Below, one piece after another: positions 44,658 to 57,007 of a DNA stretch of 64,000 nucleotides. The stretch comes from Trema orientale. Its lineage: Eukaryota; Streptophyta; Magnoliopsida; Rosales; Cannabaceae. The stretch covers positions 86,392 through 150,391 of the forward strand of contig JXTC01000265.1 in assembly GCA_002914845.1 (NCBI GenBank), in the 5' to 3' direction. Numbering within the stretch: position 1 is the first letter of the stretch; every line of letters begins with the position of its first letter. Position numbers and translations under genes: made by a program. Under the pieces are notes generated by a model that was not told where the DNA came from, ran no database searches, and saw nothing but the letters and a program-made list of their open reading frames with translations.

Positions 44658-47275
44658 TGTCACGACCCAAACCTGGGTCAATGAGAGAAAGAGAAATATA
44701 AATATGAAATATTTTGAGAATTTCAGTTTTACAAAATCAGAAAATTTTTTAGTATTTCTAATCCTTTGGAAAACATCAATTTATAATAAAAACAGTATCT
44801 TTAGAAAAGTTTATAAATTTCCCATAACTTTATTTTCACTATTGGAAAACACTTGTTTAGTAGAAATAATAAAAGTCAAGCACTCAGAAACATTTAACAG
44901 TCCATTTATAATTTCCAAAATGTCCTCATTTTTACAAAACCATTGATTATCTTAAAACTCCCCCATACATCCACTTGTATATATCAATAATTATGGCTAA
45001 ATGGTTATAAAGAAAAAAGAAAACAGCAAAGGGGTACGAACCTAAAAGAACGGTCATAATTGTGACGAACATCTCTAATAACACAACTAGTCAACCGAAA
45101 ATCTACTTTGATCCCATGAACTTGGCGGGGAAAAATGAGAAGGGGTGAGCATTCACATGCTCAGTAGGAAATTAATTATCCGTTTTAGGAAATCATTTGT
45201 ACTTTTGAAAGTCCTGCATGGTCAGTTATTCATAAACAAGCATATAAATCATATATATATATAGGTTGCCAATCCAGTAGGTATTTTTTTTTTTACCTAT
45301 GTGTAGGTATTTTTTTTTTTAGCCGTTAGATCATCATCTAATGGTGATCCAACGGCTATAATGATGTGCATGAAAAGACGTGCGTCATTAATGCTATTTC
45401 TCTCTCTTACTTTTAATATAAAAAAATGTGCAAAAAAAATTTTTATTGGCCAAATTGATACCTATGCATAGGTAAAAAAAAAAAATACCTACTGGATTGG
45501 TGCTCATATATATATATATATTCCAAATCTAGTATTAAAAACCATATATATATATATATAAGCAAAAGTCATACATCAAAAACCATATGGTATATGATAT
45601 AAATCACCAAGACTTATGAGCTCTCATCCCCCATTATGAACCAGAGTAATCCTTACGCCGTGTGAACAGATACCTTTTCTTGAACTACATGATCATGTGT
45701 CCTAGGGACTAATTCATGCGAATGTTTAGGAGTTTTTATCGAAGGTGGGGCCATAGTCACCTAATAGGGTCCCTTCGCAAGTTTATAGACTTGCATCGAT
45801 GGTGGGGTCGTAGACACCTATACTCATCCGTGATGCTAATCTAGTGCATATGTGTGATCTTATGACACGTGTAGTATATACTAGTCCAAAAATCCCTATA
45901 CAGTTATTTTTATTCCAAAACATCACATTTATTCAAAATAATTAATAAAACCAAATAATTTATATTTAATTCACGAACTTTTGATAATCGGTAAAATAAT
46001 CAATTTTAAATAAAAAACTTATAATCGATCTCTTACCTTACTGGGATAGCTTTGTGCTTGTGGTACCCTTACTTTAAAATCTACAACATTTATACTTTAA
46101 GCCTAATTCCCAAGATTAATTCTATTTTCACAATTGTCACTCCTTATCATTAAAAACTTCGTCCAAGGCCCGTCTTTCACAAATCCACATTATCTTTGTT
46201 AAATAACCTAAATCCTAGGGTCTGTTTACAAATTTACCATATTTTGTAATCAGATTTTTGAAAATGCCAATCTTTTTGGAATCTATTATAAAAATACCAT
46301 CTTACAGGAATATTTGAAAAAATATTACTTTTTTAAAATATTAGAAAAATACCAACTTTTTATTATTTATAAATATACCTATTTTTAGAAATATTTAGGA
46401 AAATACCATTTTCACTACACAACCCATGGCCATTCTCAGTTATCAATCAAGATTTCGGCCCAATACTTGTCAGATTACAAAAATACCACTTTTTAAAATT
46501 CAAAAATTCTCTCGATCTAGATTTCAATTCCAAACAAACCAAATACTTAGTTTCATGATTCAATAAACTACTCCATCTCCTCATGTAACTTTTACGGCCC
46601 ATAATAGCTATTTCACAAAAATAACTATAAAAATATCATTGTTCCAAATCTGGCTTACGAAAATACCGATATTTCTGAAATATATTGGAAAATACCAACG
46701 TTTTGGAATCTGAAAATACCAACATTATACAGATTCTATTTATAAATACACTAGCTTTCAGAAATTATCCTTTTTCGTAATATCTCATTCACACCTCTTT
46801 CAACTCTTAAATTTCAAAATATCACAACTAAACAAATATTCTAACTATTCTCCTTAAAACTTGGTCTTATTCATATACCATATTTACTCAAAATCCACAA
46901 TAATATCACTTCTAAATAATTGAAATAACTACAATAATATATTAGAAGCTTGTCCAAAAACTTACCAGAGGAGTTTCGTGAAATAGTAATAAGGAGGGCT
47001 CTTGGCTTGTTGAGAACGAAGAAGAAGAATCATGAAGGGAGTGCCGGCTGACAACTAAGAAGGAAAGAAAGGAAGAGTAAAAGAAAGAAAAAGAAAGAAG
47101 AAGACAAGGAAAGAAAAAGAAGTGGGAGACAATGTGATAGGGTGGATAAGAAAAAAGATATAGTGATTGTTTGATTTTATTTATTTATTATTATTTTTTT
47201 TTTAGTAGTGAATCCACTTTATATATAAAAAAAAAATACAATTTTATTAAAAAAAAAGATCTTATGGGTCTTACA
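44658..47275. mobile_element. TG...CA-bounded 2.6-kb non-coding repeat, possible solo LTR
   Basis: It starts TGTCACGACCCA and ends TGGGTCTTACA, which are nearly inverted. The flanks are TTTGA (44653-44657) and TTTAA (47276-47280), a possible 5-bp duplication with one mismatch. The interior has no coding sequence, contains MITE copy D at 45264-45505 and AAAATACCA-like low-complexity runs at 46270-46750. The class is unsure. Confidence 0.4.
45264..45505. mobile_element. TA-targeting MITE, copy D (best preserved)
   Basis: 242 bp with inverted ends: CCAATCCAGTAGGTATTTTT then ACCTATG at the left, and CATAGGT then AAAAATACCTACTGGATTGG at the right. Both flanks are (TA)n. It includes GTTAGATCATCATCTAATGG. 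It is nested in the 44658-47275 repeat and has no coding sequence. Confidence 0.85.
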
Positions 47276-47425
47276 TTTAAATAAGGAGAACGAGTATAAA
47301 TAAGGATTGAACTCTGTGACCCATAGTACCATTAAATTAACTTGCCATTAAACTGTGTATCCGTGGTATGCTCAGAGACGTAGTTCTTGGTTGTGATGTA
47401 TATTTCAGTCAGCAGATGATCATGA

Positions 47426-48812
47426 TTAAAAAGCTTGAGCAAAGAGAGAAGCAAAACCTTCCATATGATGTTTCTCCAAAACCAACCCAATTTTAACTCC
47501 GTCTCCATTTGGAGTCTCCGAAAGACTTATCGCTCTTGTTCTATCTATGGAAACGACGTATGTTTTTCTTGGTCTTCCCCATCCATAATCACTACTATAA
47601 ACCTCAAACCGAGGCGGACCAACAACAGTGTATACCTAGTACCGCGAACTTCAGGTTCTCTTCTTCGCGAAGAAGATGACCCTATAGATCTTGAAACCCA
47701 ACTCTCTGCCCCATCCAACACTGATCCAATGTCCAAACTTTTAATGGCTTCACCGATCGATTTTACAGCCACATCTAAGCCATCTTTGTCAACCAACCCT
47801 TTTGCATATGCAGCTACAATCTTGCCCCTAAGACAGTTTCCAAAGTAGGTTTCGGGCACAGGAGGCTCTAGACGAGGCCTATCGTCCGCGGGGAAGCCTA
47901 AGATCATGTCATTGTCGTCTATTTCTTCTGACATAATTAAAAAACCCAAATATATGAGCGAGCAAGACAGAACGTAGATGACTGAATTAGTTGCACTTCG
48001 TAATTCATCTTAGCCATCTCAACCTTCACCAACTGCCTCAGTTTTTTGATCCTCGCACGTGTCAAGTGGAAGGTTCCCCGAACTGAATCTGATGCAACTT
48101 CTTTAAATTCCCAGGACACTAGGCTTCTATTGTTGGGTCCACAGTCTAGATCTTTCCACTGCTTGGTGAAGATTGCATCAAGCCCTGTTGGGTCCTTGAT
48201 TATGGTCCTGTCATACAATGATTTTAACTCCAAAGAGTATTCTCCACGTGATCGACACATGTGAGGATTTCCCGTCGAGAGCCTCATGGTGCATGGTCAA
48301 TCCAATAGAAAACCCGCAGTTCGGAAAGAGAGTGATTTGTACTGCCAAGACCGCGGCTAGTTCGTGTGACACTGCCAAGTTTGGTACAAGAGGATGGTAT
48401 TCAGTGGCCTCTAGAGATTCATCTTTGCCCAAAAGGCGATTGAAATCGGCTTCGAACTCGGCCATGGTTAGCGAAACCGCATCATCACCTTCGATGTAAA
48501 CAAAGATGGGTTTGTAGGAGGATTCAGGCCAAATGAAGTTTCCAGCAAGAGGAAGGAAGTGTCAGAGGATTAAAGATAAGGAATGTTTGAGTCTCAGAAG
48601 GATGTCGGAGTAGAAATACGATGTCGTATTTGGCTTGGTTGTCTTATATTGGATTGTGAATTCATAGAAGAAAAGGCGTTGAACATGTGGAAACCTTAAC
48701 TAATGTAGGTCAAAGAAAGTAAGAGGAAGAGACTTTGGAGAGGAGTAGGAGGATGCAGGTGGAGGTGCCACCATGCCTGCTTCAACTATTTTTAGTAGAA
48801 CAATGCCATGGA
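47426..48812 (-). pseudogene. BAHD acyltransferase pseudogene, several lesions
   Basis: It aligns over the whole length of the intact copies, from KIVEAGMVAPPP (near 48800) to a stop at 47426. Lesions include a stop in place of the conserved Trp of the WLR motif (near 48705), a stop before HFLPLAGN, a deletion and frame changes just after the HXXXD motif (HHEALDGKS near 48290), and breaks after YIWVF (near 47940) and after the DYGWG-equivalent region (near 47580). The start codon region is not recognisable. It lies on the same strand as the other members and is the right-hand end of the array in this window. Confidence 0.9.
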
Positions 48813-49400
48813 GTATCAGTCCCAGCACTATAATAATGTGTCTATCAGTCACTAAATAATTTTAATTAATAAATTAGGTTGTTCTGACTGAATTATAATT
48901 ATGATTAGTCAATAACAGACTGACACATTATATGATGCTAAACACCATTGGTACTCATAGTTTCTAGTACCGTATTTGATTCCATTTGGGGAACCAGATC
49001 TAGAGAAAAAGTGTATACAATTTCAGGCTATGGTTCTATGGCCTTAATTTTACAACAGAAATTACATTTGGCGTAATTGACAAGAAAACAAAGGATCAAT
49101 AATGCCAAAGAATAAAATAAAGGGTAGGTGTAGAAATAAAATAAAATGGTAGACGGTGATGACTTACATTAAAAAAAATAAGAATTGTAGCGTGTTTCAT
49201 GTTTTTTTTTTCCCACGAAAAAGAGTGATTGATTGCACTATTTGCCACTTGTTATTAACAATGCATAAAGGTTGATAAGTCACGTACAACCGCTGTCAAT
49301 GGGATAGTGACGTCGGTTTACGGACAGAAGAGATTCATAAAATAATCTGCGTGATTAGCGTGTTTCATTATTTAATACTTAAATTACTTTTTTAAACCTT
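48813..49400. other. Intergenic up to a 4-N gap
   Basis: No gene is seen. It contains a repeated GCGTGTTTCAT word near 49189 and 49358. Four N at 49401-49404 mark an assembly join exactly where the left end of the next element should be. Confidence 0.5.
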
Positions 49401-49404
49401 NNNN

Positions 49405-49870
49405 TATGGGCTATGGGATTTTATAGCAATTATATAATACTAGTGCTGTCTAATTAAGTTGGGTCATTAAGTAATCTAATTGAGGGCTCAGGAAGTTACC
49501 TACTTAGTATGGACTCTGTAATGTGTGGTTACCTAATCCTAGTCCTATAAGGATTGATGGGGTCTCTATTGGTGACTAGTATATAAGGATATAACTATAG
49601 GGTTTTAGCCCCCAAGCCAAATAGAACGTGTGCTCTTCTCCTCTGCCTCCATCAACAGAGAGAGACCCATTGAGTATACATAGAGTATTCTAACTGTGGA
49701 AGACCTTCTATCAGTTAATCGCTTCCGCTTACGTGATCAAATCCTTTGTTGTCAAACAGAATGAATTCAGGTTAGTCACGGGTTTCTCTCAACAAATCTT
49801 TTCCTGATAATTTGGCATGATAGATTCTGGGATTATATTTGGTTTAATAATCTATTATGTATATCTATCA
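49405..49870 (+). repeat. 5' LTR of Copia 49405-55774 (left end missing)
   Basis: It matches 55295-55774. TATATAAG at 49580-49587, repeated at 55470-55477, is the probable TATA box. It ends TATATCTATCA. Confidence 0.92.
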
Positions 49871-49872
49871 AG

Positions 49873-49885
49873 TGGTATCAGGAGC
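49873..49885 (+). other. Primer-binding site, initiator Met tRNA type (mutated)
   Basis: TGGTATCAGGAGC lies two bases after the LTR. Compared with the usual TGGTATCAGAGC it has one extra G. Confidence 0.85.
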
Positions 49886-50131
49886 AGGAAATCATGTTAA
49901 ATTGCTTAGGATAATCATACATGTCTCTATTTTGTAATATCTTTACCTATTTAGCTTTCTAGGGTTTAGATATAACATGTATGATTGATGAATTTTTTAT
50001 GATTTTATTGAGATATAAAGTGTTTGAGGGTTGAATTCTGAGTTTTGGGTCATAAAGATTGCAAATTAGGGCGAAAAAATTGCATTAGGGTTGAGTTACC
50101 CGATTTTAAAATCGGGTAATCAACACTAAGG

Positions 50132-50308
50132 CCGCAGCACAGCGCTGGGGCCTGCGGCGCCGTATTAGTGGCACCGCGGTGCCAAGCCACGGATCAAGTG
50201 GCTCCGCGGCGCCACCATATAATCACGGTGGCACTGCGGCGCCACACAACTAGCGCTGTAGCGCCACCCGTGGCGCCGCGGTGCCACATACTGGCGCCAC
50301 AGCGCCAC
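50132..50308 (+). repeat. GC-rich array of imperfect palindromes in the Copia leader
   Basis: Six to seven units follow the palindrome GTGGCGCCGCGGCGCCAC: 50168-50184, 50198-50215, 50228-50245, 50252-50267, 50270-50287 and 50292-50308, with a looser unit before them. Spacing falls from 30 to about 20 bp. The block is strikingly CpG-rich in an AT-rich window and lies between the primer-binding site and gag. It is non-coding. Confidence 0.9.
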
Positions 50309-51289
50309 CACCTGGGTTCAGAAATTTTTTTTAGGTCTTTGTGACCTATTTAAAGTACAAGGTCTCGATTTTGGGTAAAATTGAGTTGTTTTCGACTCAA
50401 TTCAAGGAGTTCCAATCTGAAACTTAACCAATCAGTTATGTTTTCTCAACCCAGCTTCAGTACGACCAATACTTTATTCGTTGAAAACTCTATTTGGCTT
50501 TAAGAGTTGATAAAAGTGCTTAAAACTCAGTCGGTCATCCATAAAGATTTGTGCATTGAAATTTTCAGTTTAATATTCTGGACACTTTAGTTATTATTTT
50601 CTTTGCATTATTTGTTTAAATATTTTGAAATATATGAGTTGAAACAACATGTTGCCAAAGTAACCTCTGTTGTATAAATTTATTTATTTTAAAATATTTG
50701 AATGATTGTGTGTTTATTATTCATGCGAATGATTACCGGCCTAAAAGAATGTGATTATTTGGCCGAATAATAAACACACCTGCAGTAATAGATATGTGAT
50801 GGTTATTAAGTTTCCATGTGGACAGCAAATCGGCCCAAAGGAAGATTTACTGTCTGATAGGATTTACTGTCAATATTTGATTACTGCACTGAAGAGTACC
50901 ACTTACAAGTTGATAAGTCGGCCCAAAGGAAGGCTTATTGATGTTGTTCTAAGTATCTTGTGATGGAAGCCCACCTTATATGTTTATTTGATGTATGTCA
51001 TGCTAGTATATCTTATTATTTTTTGTATGCTCAGTTTATGATATGATGTTAATGTGAGTTATTATTTTCTCTTTTTGTTCTCTATTCAGTTTCAGTTTAA
51101 TATATATCTGCCAATATTAAGTCTAATATTTGTGTTTAATAACACAAACCTTAAGAAATAGAATGAGCACAATGTGCTCAGTTGCATTGGTCTTGACCTT
51201 GTGCTCCGGACAGAACATCATACTGCCCTTACAGTTTAAAGTTCTTCAGTTGGTAAAGAAGAATTTTGAGTAGTAAATTTATTGTAATT

Positions 51290-54200
51290 GCATAAGTCTC
51301 ATGGTCATGCAACACTCCATTACAGAAACTATAAGGGGCACTATACCTGAGGAGGTAAACGCAAAGTAGTTCCTTAAAGCAATTATGGATCGTTTTATTG
51401 AAAATGAAAAGGTTGAAATAAGTACCATTTTTTTGGAACCTCGTTTCAATTCAGTATAAGGATTAAGGGAACATAAAGGAGTACATTATGGAGATGTCTA
51501 ATCTCGCTTCCAAACTAAAGACACTTAAGTTAGAGTAGTTGAAAGACTTGCTTGTGCATTCGGTCTCTATCTCTCTTCTTGCACAAATTAGTTAAGCAAA
51601 GTTACAACACCTTTAAGTACAAATGATCTTTTTTGAGATAATTTCTTATAGTGTGCAAGAAGAAGAAAGGTTGAAGCGAGAAAAGATTGAAAGTGCTCAC
51701 TTAGCATGTACTTCTCAAGATAAGATAAGATAAGGAAAAGGAATAAGGATAAGGAAGCTGCAGTTATATCTTTATAGCATAAAGTGCAAAAGGAAATAAC
51801 ATAAGGAATTTGTCTGTTTCTTTTGCAAAAGGGCTGGATGTATAAGGTTGATTGTCCCAATCATGCCTTTTAGTGTATAAAGAAGGGTATGCTTCTCAAT
51901 TTTGTTTGTCATAAAGTTAATATAGCTCTTGTACACAAATGTACTTAGTGAATAGATACGGATCCTACTATTCACATAAATGTGTGCATGCAAGATCGTT
52001 TGTGAAGCCAGTTGCAAATTGATGATGAAAGATTCATCTGTTTGGGCAATGGCAACACTACTTCAGTGGAGGCTATACAAGGTTATTTAGATTACAATTA
52101 GAGACTGGTTAAATTTTGGGTTTGGAAGAGACTTTTAAAGTATTTTATTTTTGACTTGAACAAATATAGTCATTCTTGTTCATTCGGAAATAGTTCAATT
52201 TAGTTTCTTTCAAGATTCAAATTCTTGCTACTAGTTCTTTGATTGATAATCTTTATAAATTTAAAATAATTACCTCATCAAGTTAATATTGCATATTAAG
52301 AAATATGGTACAAAAGTACAAGTCAGTTAAAAAAATTTCTCTATGGTATGACACAAGCTTTTTTGATATATCTCTTAATAAAGAATTGATAGCCTTGTAT
52401 CAGATGAAATTCTTAACCTACTTAACTTAACAGACTTTAAAATCTGTGTTAAGTACATTAAGGAATACAGACAAACATAAGGAAATCAGGTATCAACAAG
52501 AGTTTTGACGTCTTAGAGCTAATTTATACTGATACATGCATACCATTCCACACAGTTATCTGGAATGGCCAACAGTATTACATTATGTTCATAGACAATT
52601 ATTCTCATTAAGGTTACCTATTTTGGTTCATGTGAAATCTCAATTTCTGGATGTATCTAAGTTTTTCCAATGCCCAAGTTGAAATTCAACTGAGCTAAGA
52701 AATTAAAGCTATCGAATCTAATCACAGTCCATACTATAGTAGGTAAGACGGATCAAGTTAACAAAGTCTAGAGCCCTTCACTCAGTTCCTAGAGATATAC
52801 AGAATCGTCCAACAACACGAAATACCGGGGAAACCTAGTATAAATAGTATAGCTAAGTGACAATAAAGCAAACTTAAGGACATGGTAAGAAGTGTGTTTA
52901 ATCATTCTTATTTACCTAACATCACTCTAGGAAAGAAACCTAAGAACTGCAGTTTACATATTAAACAAAGTTTCCACTAAAGATGTAGCTAAAACTCCAT
53001 ATGCGCTATGGAAAGGCAAGAAGCCTAGCATTAGGTACTTGCATATCTGGGGTTGTCTAACTAAGGTTAGGCCATACAGGCCAAATGGAAAGTGATTGAA
53101 CTTAAGAATTTTAGCTACTATTTCATTCGGTACTTTGAAAAGCTAAGAAGATTCATTTTTATGATACCTCTTATAAATCCTTTTCAAAATGAGAAAATAT
53201 AAATTCCTTGAGGATGTTAAGTTTGCTTTGAGGAGGAATTCATTTCTCTTCCTTCAGTTGCAATTGAAAATGTTCAGGTTTCAGGCTTCTATACCTGACA
53301 TTATTCAAGATACAAATTTGGATCAAGACAATATTCAGCAACTCCCTCTCCAAAATAAGGAAATTGCTACAAAAGAGCAAACTTAACAACCTCAAGAGAA
53401 ACTGCCATGAAGGAAATCCACTAGAACATGTGTTTGATATGAGAGTAGAAAATGATCTAATTATTTTCACTCAAGCTAAAACAATGTTCTAACTCTCAAA
53501 GTGGATTAATGCCATAAAGAATGAGATGAAATCCATGAAGGACAGTGACATTTAAGATCTTATCGACATTTAAGTTTCGTCTAGTTCCAATGGTTTCGCT
53601 CCAAAGGAAGGCATTATTTATAAAGAGACTTTTTTTCCAGTTTTAATGAAAGACTCCTTCAGGATAATTTTGGCACTAGTAGTTCATCATATTCTGGAGT
53701 TACATTAGGTGAATTTAAAGACTACCAACTTCCTGTTAAGATATTATAGATTCCATCTAGTTATTTTCTCGTTTGGTTTTGAGGAAAATTTAGTTGATGG
53801 TCTTATATATCACAAGTTCAGTGGGAGCAAGTTTATCTTCCTGATTTTGTATGTCAATGACATACTTTTGGCTAGCAATGATATAGGCTTGTTGTACGAA
53901 ACTAAGAAATTTCTATCGAAGGATATTGATGTGAAAGATCTTGGGGACGTCTCTTTTGTGCTAAGGAATACAGATACATTGAGAGCATTCCTGACGTATC
54001 TTTTAGGATATCACAAAAGATCTATATCGATTAGGATTATGTTTCAGGAGATATGCCCATTAGCTAAGGGTGATAAATACAGTCTTAATCAGTGCCCATA
54101 ATGATATTGAAATTAAGGAAATACAGAAATTCTCTTATGCATTGGCAGTGAAGAATCTTATGTATGTTCAGGATTGTTAGGCAGATATTAATAACCCTTG

Positions 54201-54690
54201 TGTAGATCTTTAAGTGGCAGCATAATGAGTTATGCAGAATTTAGAGAGAACATTAGTTTATGTGCTCACCTATTAGAAATCGGAGAAATTTCAGAGATCA
54301 TTTGGTATTCCGATTCTGATTTTGTTGGATGCCTATATAGTTAAAGATCCACTTCTAGTTATATATATTTGTTAAATGGAGGAGTTATTTAGAAGAGTGT
54401 TAAATAAATACTCACAGCATTTTCACTACGGAGCAAAGTATATATATCTTGTTATAAGGCATCGATTTCTAGAATATAACTGCGGAACTTTATCACCAGG
54501 CTGCAAGCTGTAATTGATGGTTTTAAAAGATCACTAAGGAATTATTGTGATAATTAAGCCGCATTGATGTAGTCTAATAATAACAGAAACTCTTGAAGTC
54601 GAAGCACATAGACTTTAAGTTATATGTTGTTAAAATAAAGTTTCAGAGTTAACAAGTGTATAAGGAACATGTAAGTACAAACTCCATCAT
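51290..54690 (+). pseudogene. Copia gag-pol remnant
   Basis: Recognisable pieces in order: Gag (TETIRGTIPEEV near 51330, then a track equivalent to the coiled end near 51650), zinc-knuckle remnant (CFFCKRAGC near 51815), integrase (SWNGQQYY-like, IMFIDNYS near 52590; a SIRYLHIWGCL-like stretch near 53030), RT (WINAIKNEMKSMKDS near 53500, GLIYHKFSGSKFIFLILYV then NDILLAS near 53795-53880, where YVND replaces YVDD) and RNase H (near 54300-54620). Stops and frame changes are too many for any product. The lineage differs from the 2823-7228 element. Confidence 0.85.
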
Positions 54691-55268
54691 AGTGGCTACT
54701 CACCAAAGGCTTATTACCTAAGGTGCTTTCATGAGCATATTACTCATAATGGTGTTGTATTTTAAAGATGTACAGTTTCAGTGGGAGTTTGTAGTTTAGT
54801 CTAAATGTTCGTTAGTATCACTTATTCCTTGATTAATTTTTGCAGAACATAGTCGATGGTTTTTTGTAAACTCTGAATTCAAATATGATATTTATCATAT
54901 TATTATTTTTTCTACTGCAGTTTAAGCATAAAGTTTACGGTAATACATTAAGAGGAAAGACTAAGGTTGATCTCATTTCAGTTTAAAGCAGGACCAAATG
55001 GAAATAGGCATGTAAGATCACTTTTCGTGTAATTTTCATGCTACACATCTATACTTGATCTGCGTCATTGCGTGTATTGATTTGGTAATCATTGATGGGT
55101 TTAGTTGCCTACCTAAGTGTAATGAAGGTCGCTTTGATTTCATGTTAATATACAAAATGGTTCAGATTGTCTTAAGGGGTAATTTTTCAACTGACAGCAA
55201 TAAAGTGCGCACTCAAGTTTTCATTATATAATTGTCTCAGGAAAACTCATATAGCCTAAGTGGGAGAT

Positions 55269-55774
55269 TGTTAGGTTATACGTTAACTTAATATTATGGG
55301 CTATGGGATTTTATAGCAATTATATAATATTACAGCTGTCTAATTAAGTGGGGCCATTAAGTGATCTAATTGAGGGCTCAGGAAGTTACCTATTTAGTAT
55401 GGACTCTGTAATGTATGGTTACCTAATCCTAGTCCAATAAGGATTAATGGGATCTCTATTGGTGACTAGTATATAAGGACATAACTATAGGGTTTTGGCC
55501 CCCAAGCCAAATAGAACGTGTGCTCTTCTCCTCTGCCTCCATCAACAGAGAGAGACCCATTGAGCATACATAGAGTATTCTGGCTGTGGAAGACCTTCTA
55601 CCCTCAGGCTTTAATCAGTTAATCGCTTCCGTTTACGTGATCACATCCTTTGCTTTCAAACACGATGGATTCAGCTTAGTCACGGGTTTCTCTCAACAAA
55701 TCTTTTCCTGACAATTTAGCATGATAGATTCTGGAATTATATTTGGTTTAATAATCCATTATGTATATCTATCA
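55269..55774 (+). repeat. 3' LTR of Copia 49405-55774
   Basis: 506 bp, TGTTAGGTTATACG to ATCTATCA, preceded by the AAGTGGGAGAT purine tract at 55258-55268. Confidence 0.92.
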
Positions 55775-57007
55775 ATATAATGAACGTACACACTACTACG
55801 CTACAAAATAGAGAAAAAAAAAAACCCAACCAAAAAAAAGAAAATGGGGGGAAAGCAAAAAAAAAAAAAAAAAACTCAAGTATATACTTTTTGCGCTTCA
55901 AATCTTAAGCTTTGAGTTCAACAAAAGTAAATCACATTTCAAATTTTGACATAAATTTTGAGTTTTTTATGCTATTAAAAGATAAAATTGTCCCTCCAAA
56001 ATTAATGAAAAACTAATTAAACCAAAACAAAATTAGATAAAATTAAAACACAAAAAAAGAAAAGCAAATATACTATAGAGAGCATTGTTTATGAAAAAAA
56101 ATGCAAATTTTTAATAAGATTTTCACGTTTGGATAAAAGTAAGTAGATCTTGATTCAGTCTTAGTATTTAGTAAAGGGTAAATTTGTCATTTCATACACA
56201 AAAAATATGATTTTTATTTTTTAAAATTTTTTTTTTGAAACTTTTGCAAAATTCAAAACTTAGGATTTAAATTACATAAAATATATATTTTGTGGTATCT
56301 TTTTCATTTAACCCTCATCACATCAAATATGATTCATATTTAACAGTTTCGAGGAGTTAAGAAAGCGTGTTTTATAGTTCTCAATTGGATCTAATTTTAA
56401 TTAATTTGTTACCATGGGATTTCGAACTAAACATTTTCTTACTCTTCTTTTTAATTTTTTTCTCCGGTGAGAACTTTCTATGCTTCGTGATGACTATTAC
56501 CTATTATATATGGCAATCAGGTGATATAAATTGTTATAGAAAGCACCGAGACCAAATCTAGATGCCACACATATATGTTGAGGCTAAACTAGCTCATAGC
56601 CTGGACATAGATGTTGCGTGTCTATATACAAAATGGATCTTAATTTATAATGTAATGATAAGGGCATATGGTTTTCAATACATATGATATATCAGTTACT
56701 TACAAACTAATTATAATTCACTTTAAGTGATATCCATGTGGGACCAACTTATTAATTATAATCACCCAGTAATAAAATTATACTTTATGTGGTGTTAGAC
56801 ACTAATAGTACATAGCATTGCTCTAATTTATATTTTGACAATTAAATGCCAAATAGTATTACAAAATACTTGTCTTGGATCAAAGCTATAACATGCGGAA
56901 CTCATATAATATACACTAATCAGACTATGCTAATTAAACAGAAAAAATAATAGTGAGGATAAAAAAATCCCAAACTTGCAAGATGAAATCAAAATGGACC
57001 AGATTAT
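55775..57007. other. Intergenic, AT-rich, no gene seen
   Basis: Poly-A rich near 55815-55875, then AT-rich to the start of the CACTA element. No supported feature. Confidence 0.5.

Larger units (their letters stand above)
49405..55774 (+). mobile_element. Second Ty1/Copia retrotransposon, heavily decayed
   Basis: Two LTRs of about 0.5 kb, a Met-tRNA type primer-binding site, a purine tract (AAGTGGGAGATTG) and a Gag-to-RNase H remnant in Copia order. The left LTR lacks its first 26 bp next to the 4-N gap, so the left target duplication cannot be read. The right flank is ATATA. The LTR pair shows many substitutions and a 13-bp indel, and the coding part is full of stops and shifts, so it is older than the 2823-7228 element. 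Confidence 0.9.

Noticed and set aside
50132..50308. CpG-island-like promoter of a host gene
   Set aside because: The block lies inside the leader of a Copia element, directly after its primer-binding site, and no host gene follows. The palindromic array explains its composition.
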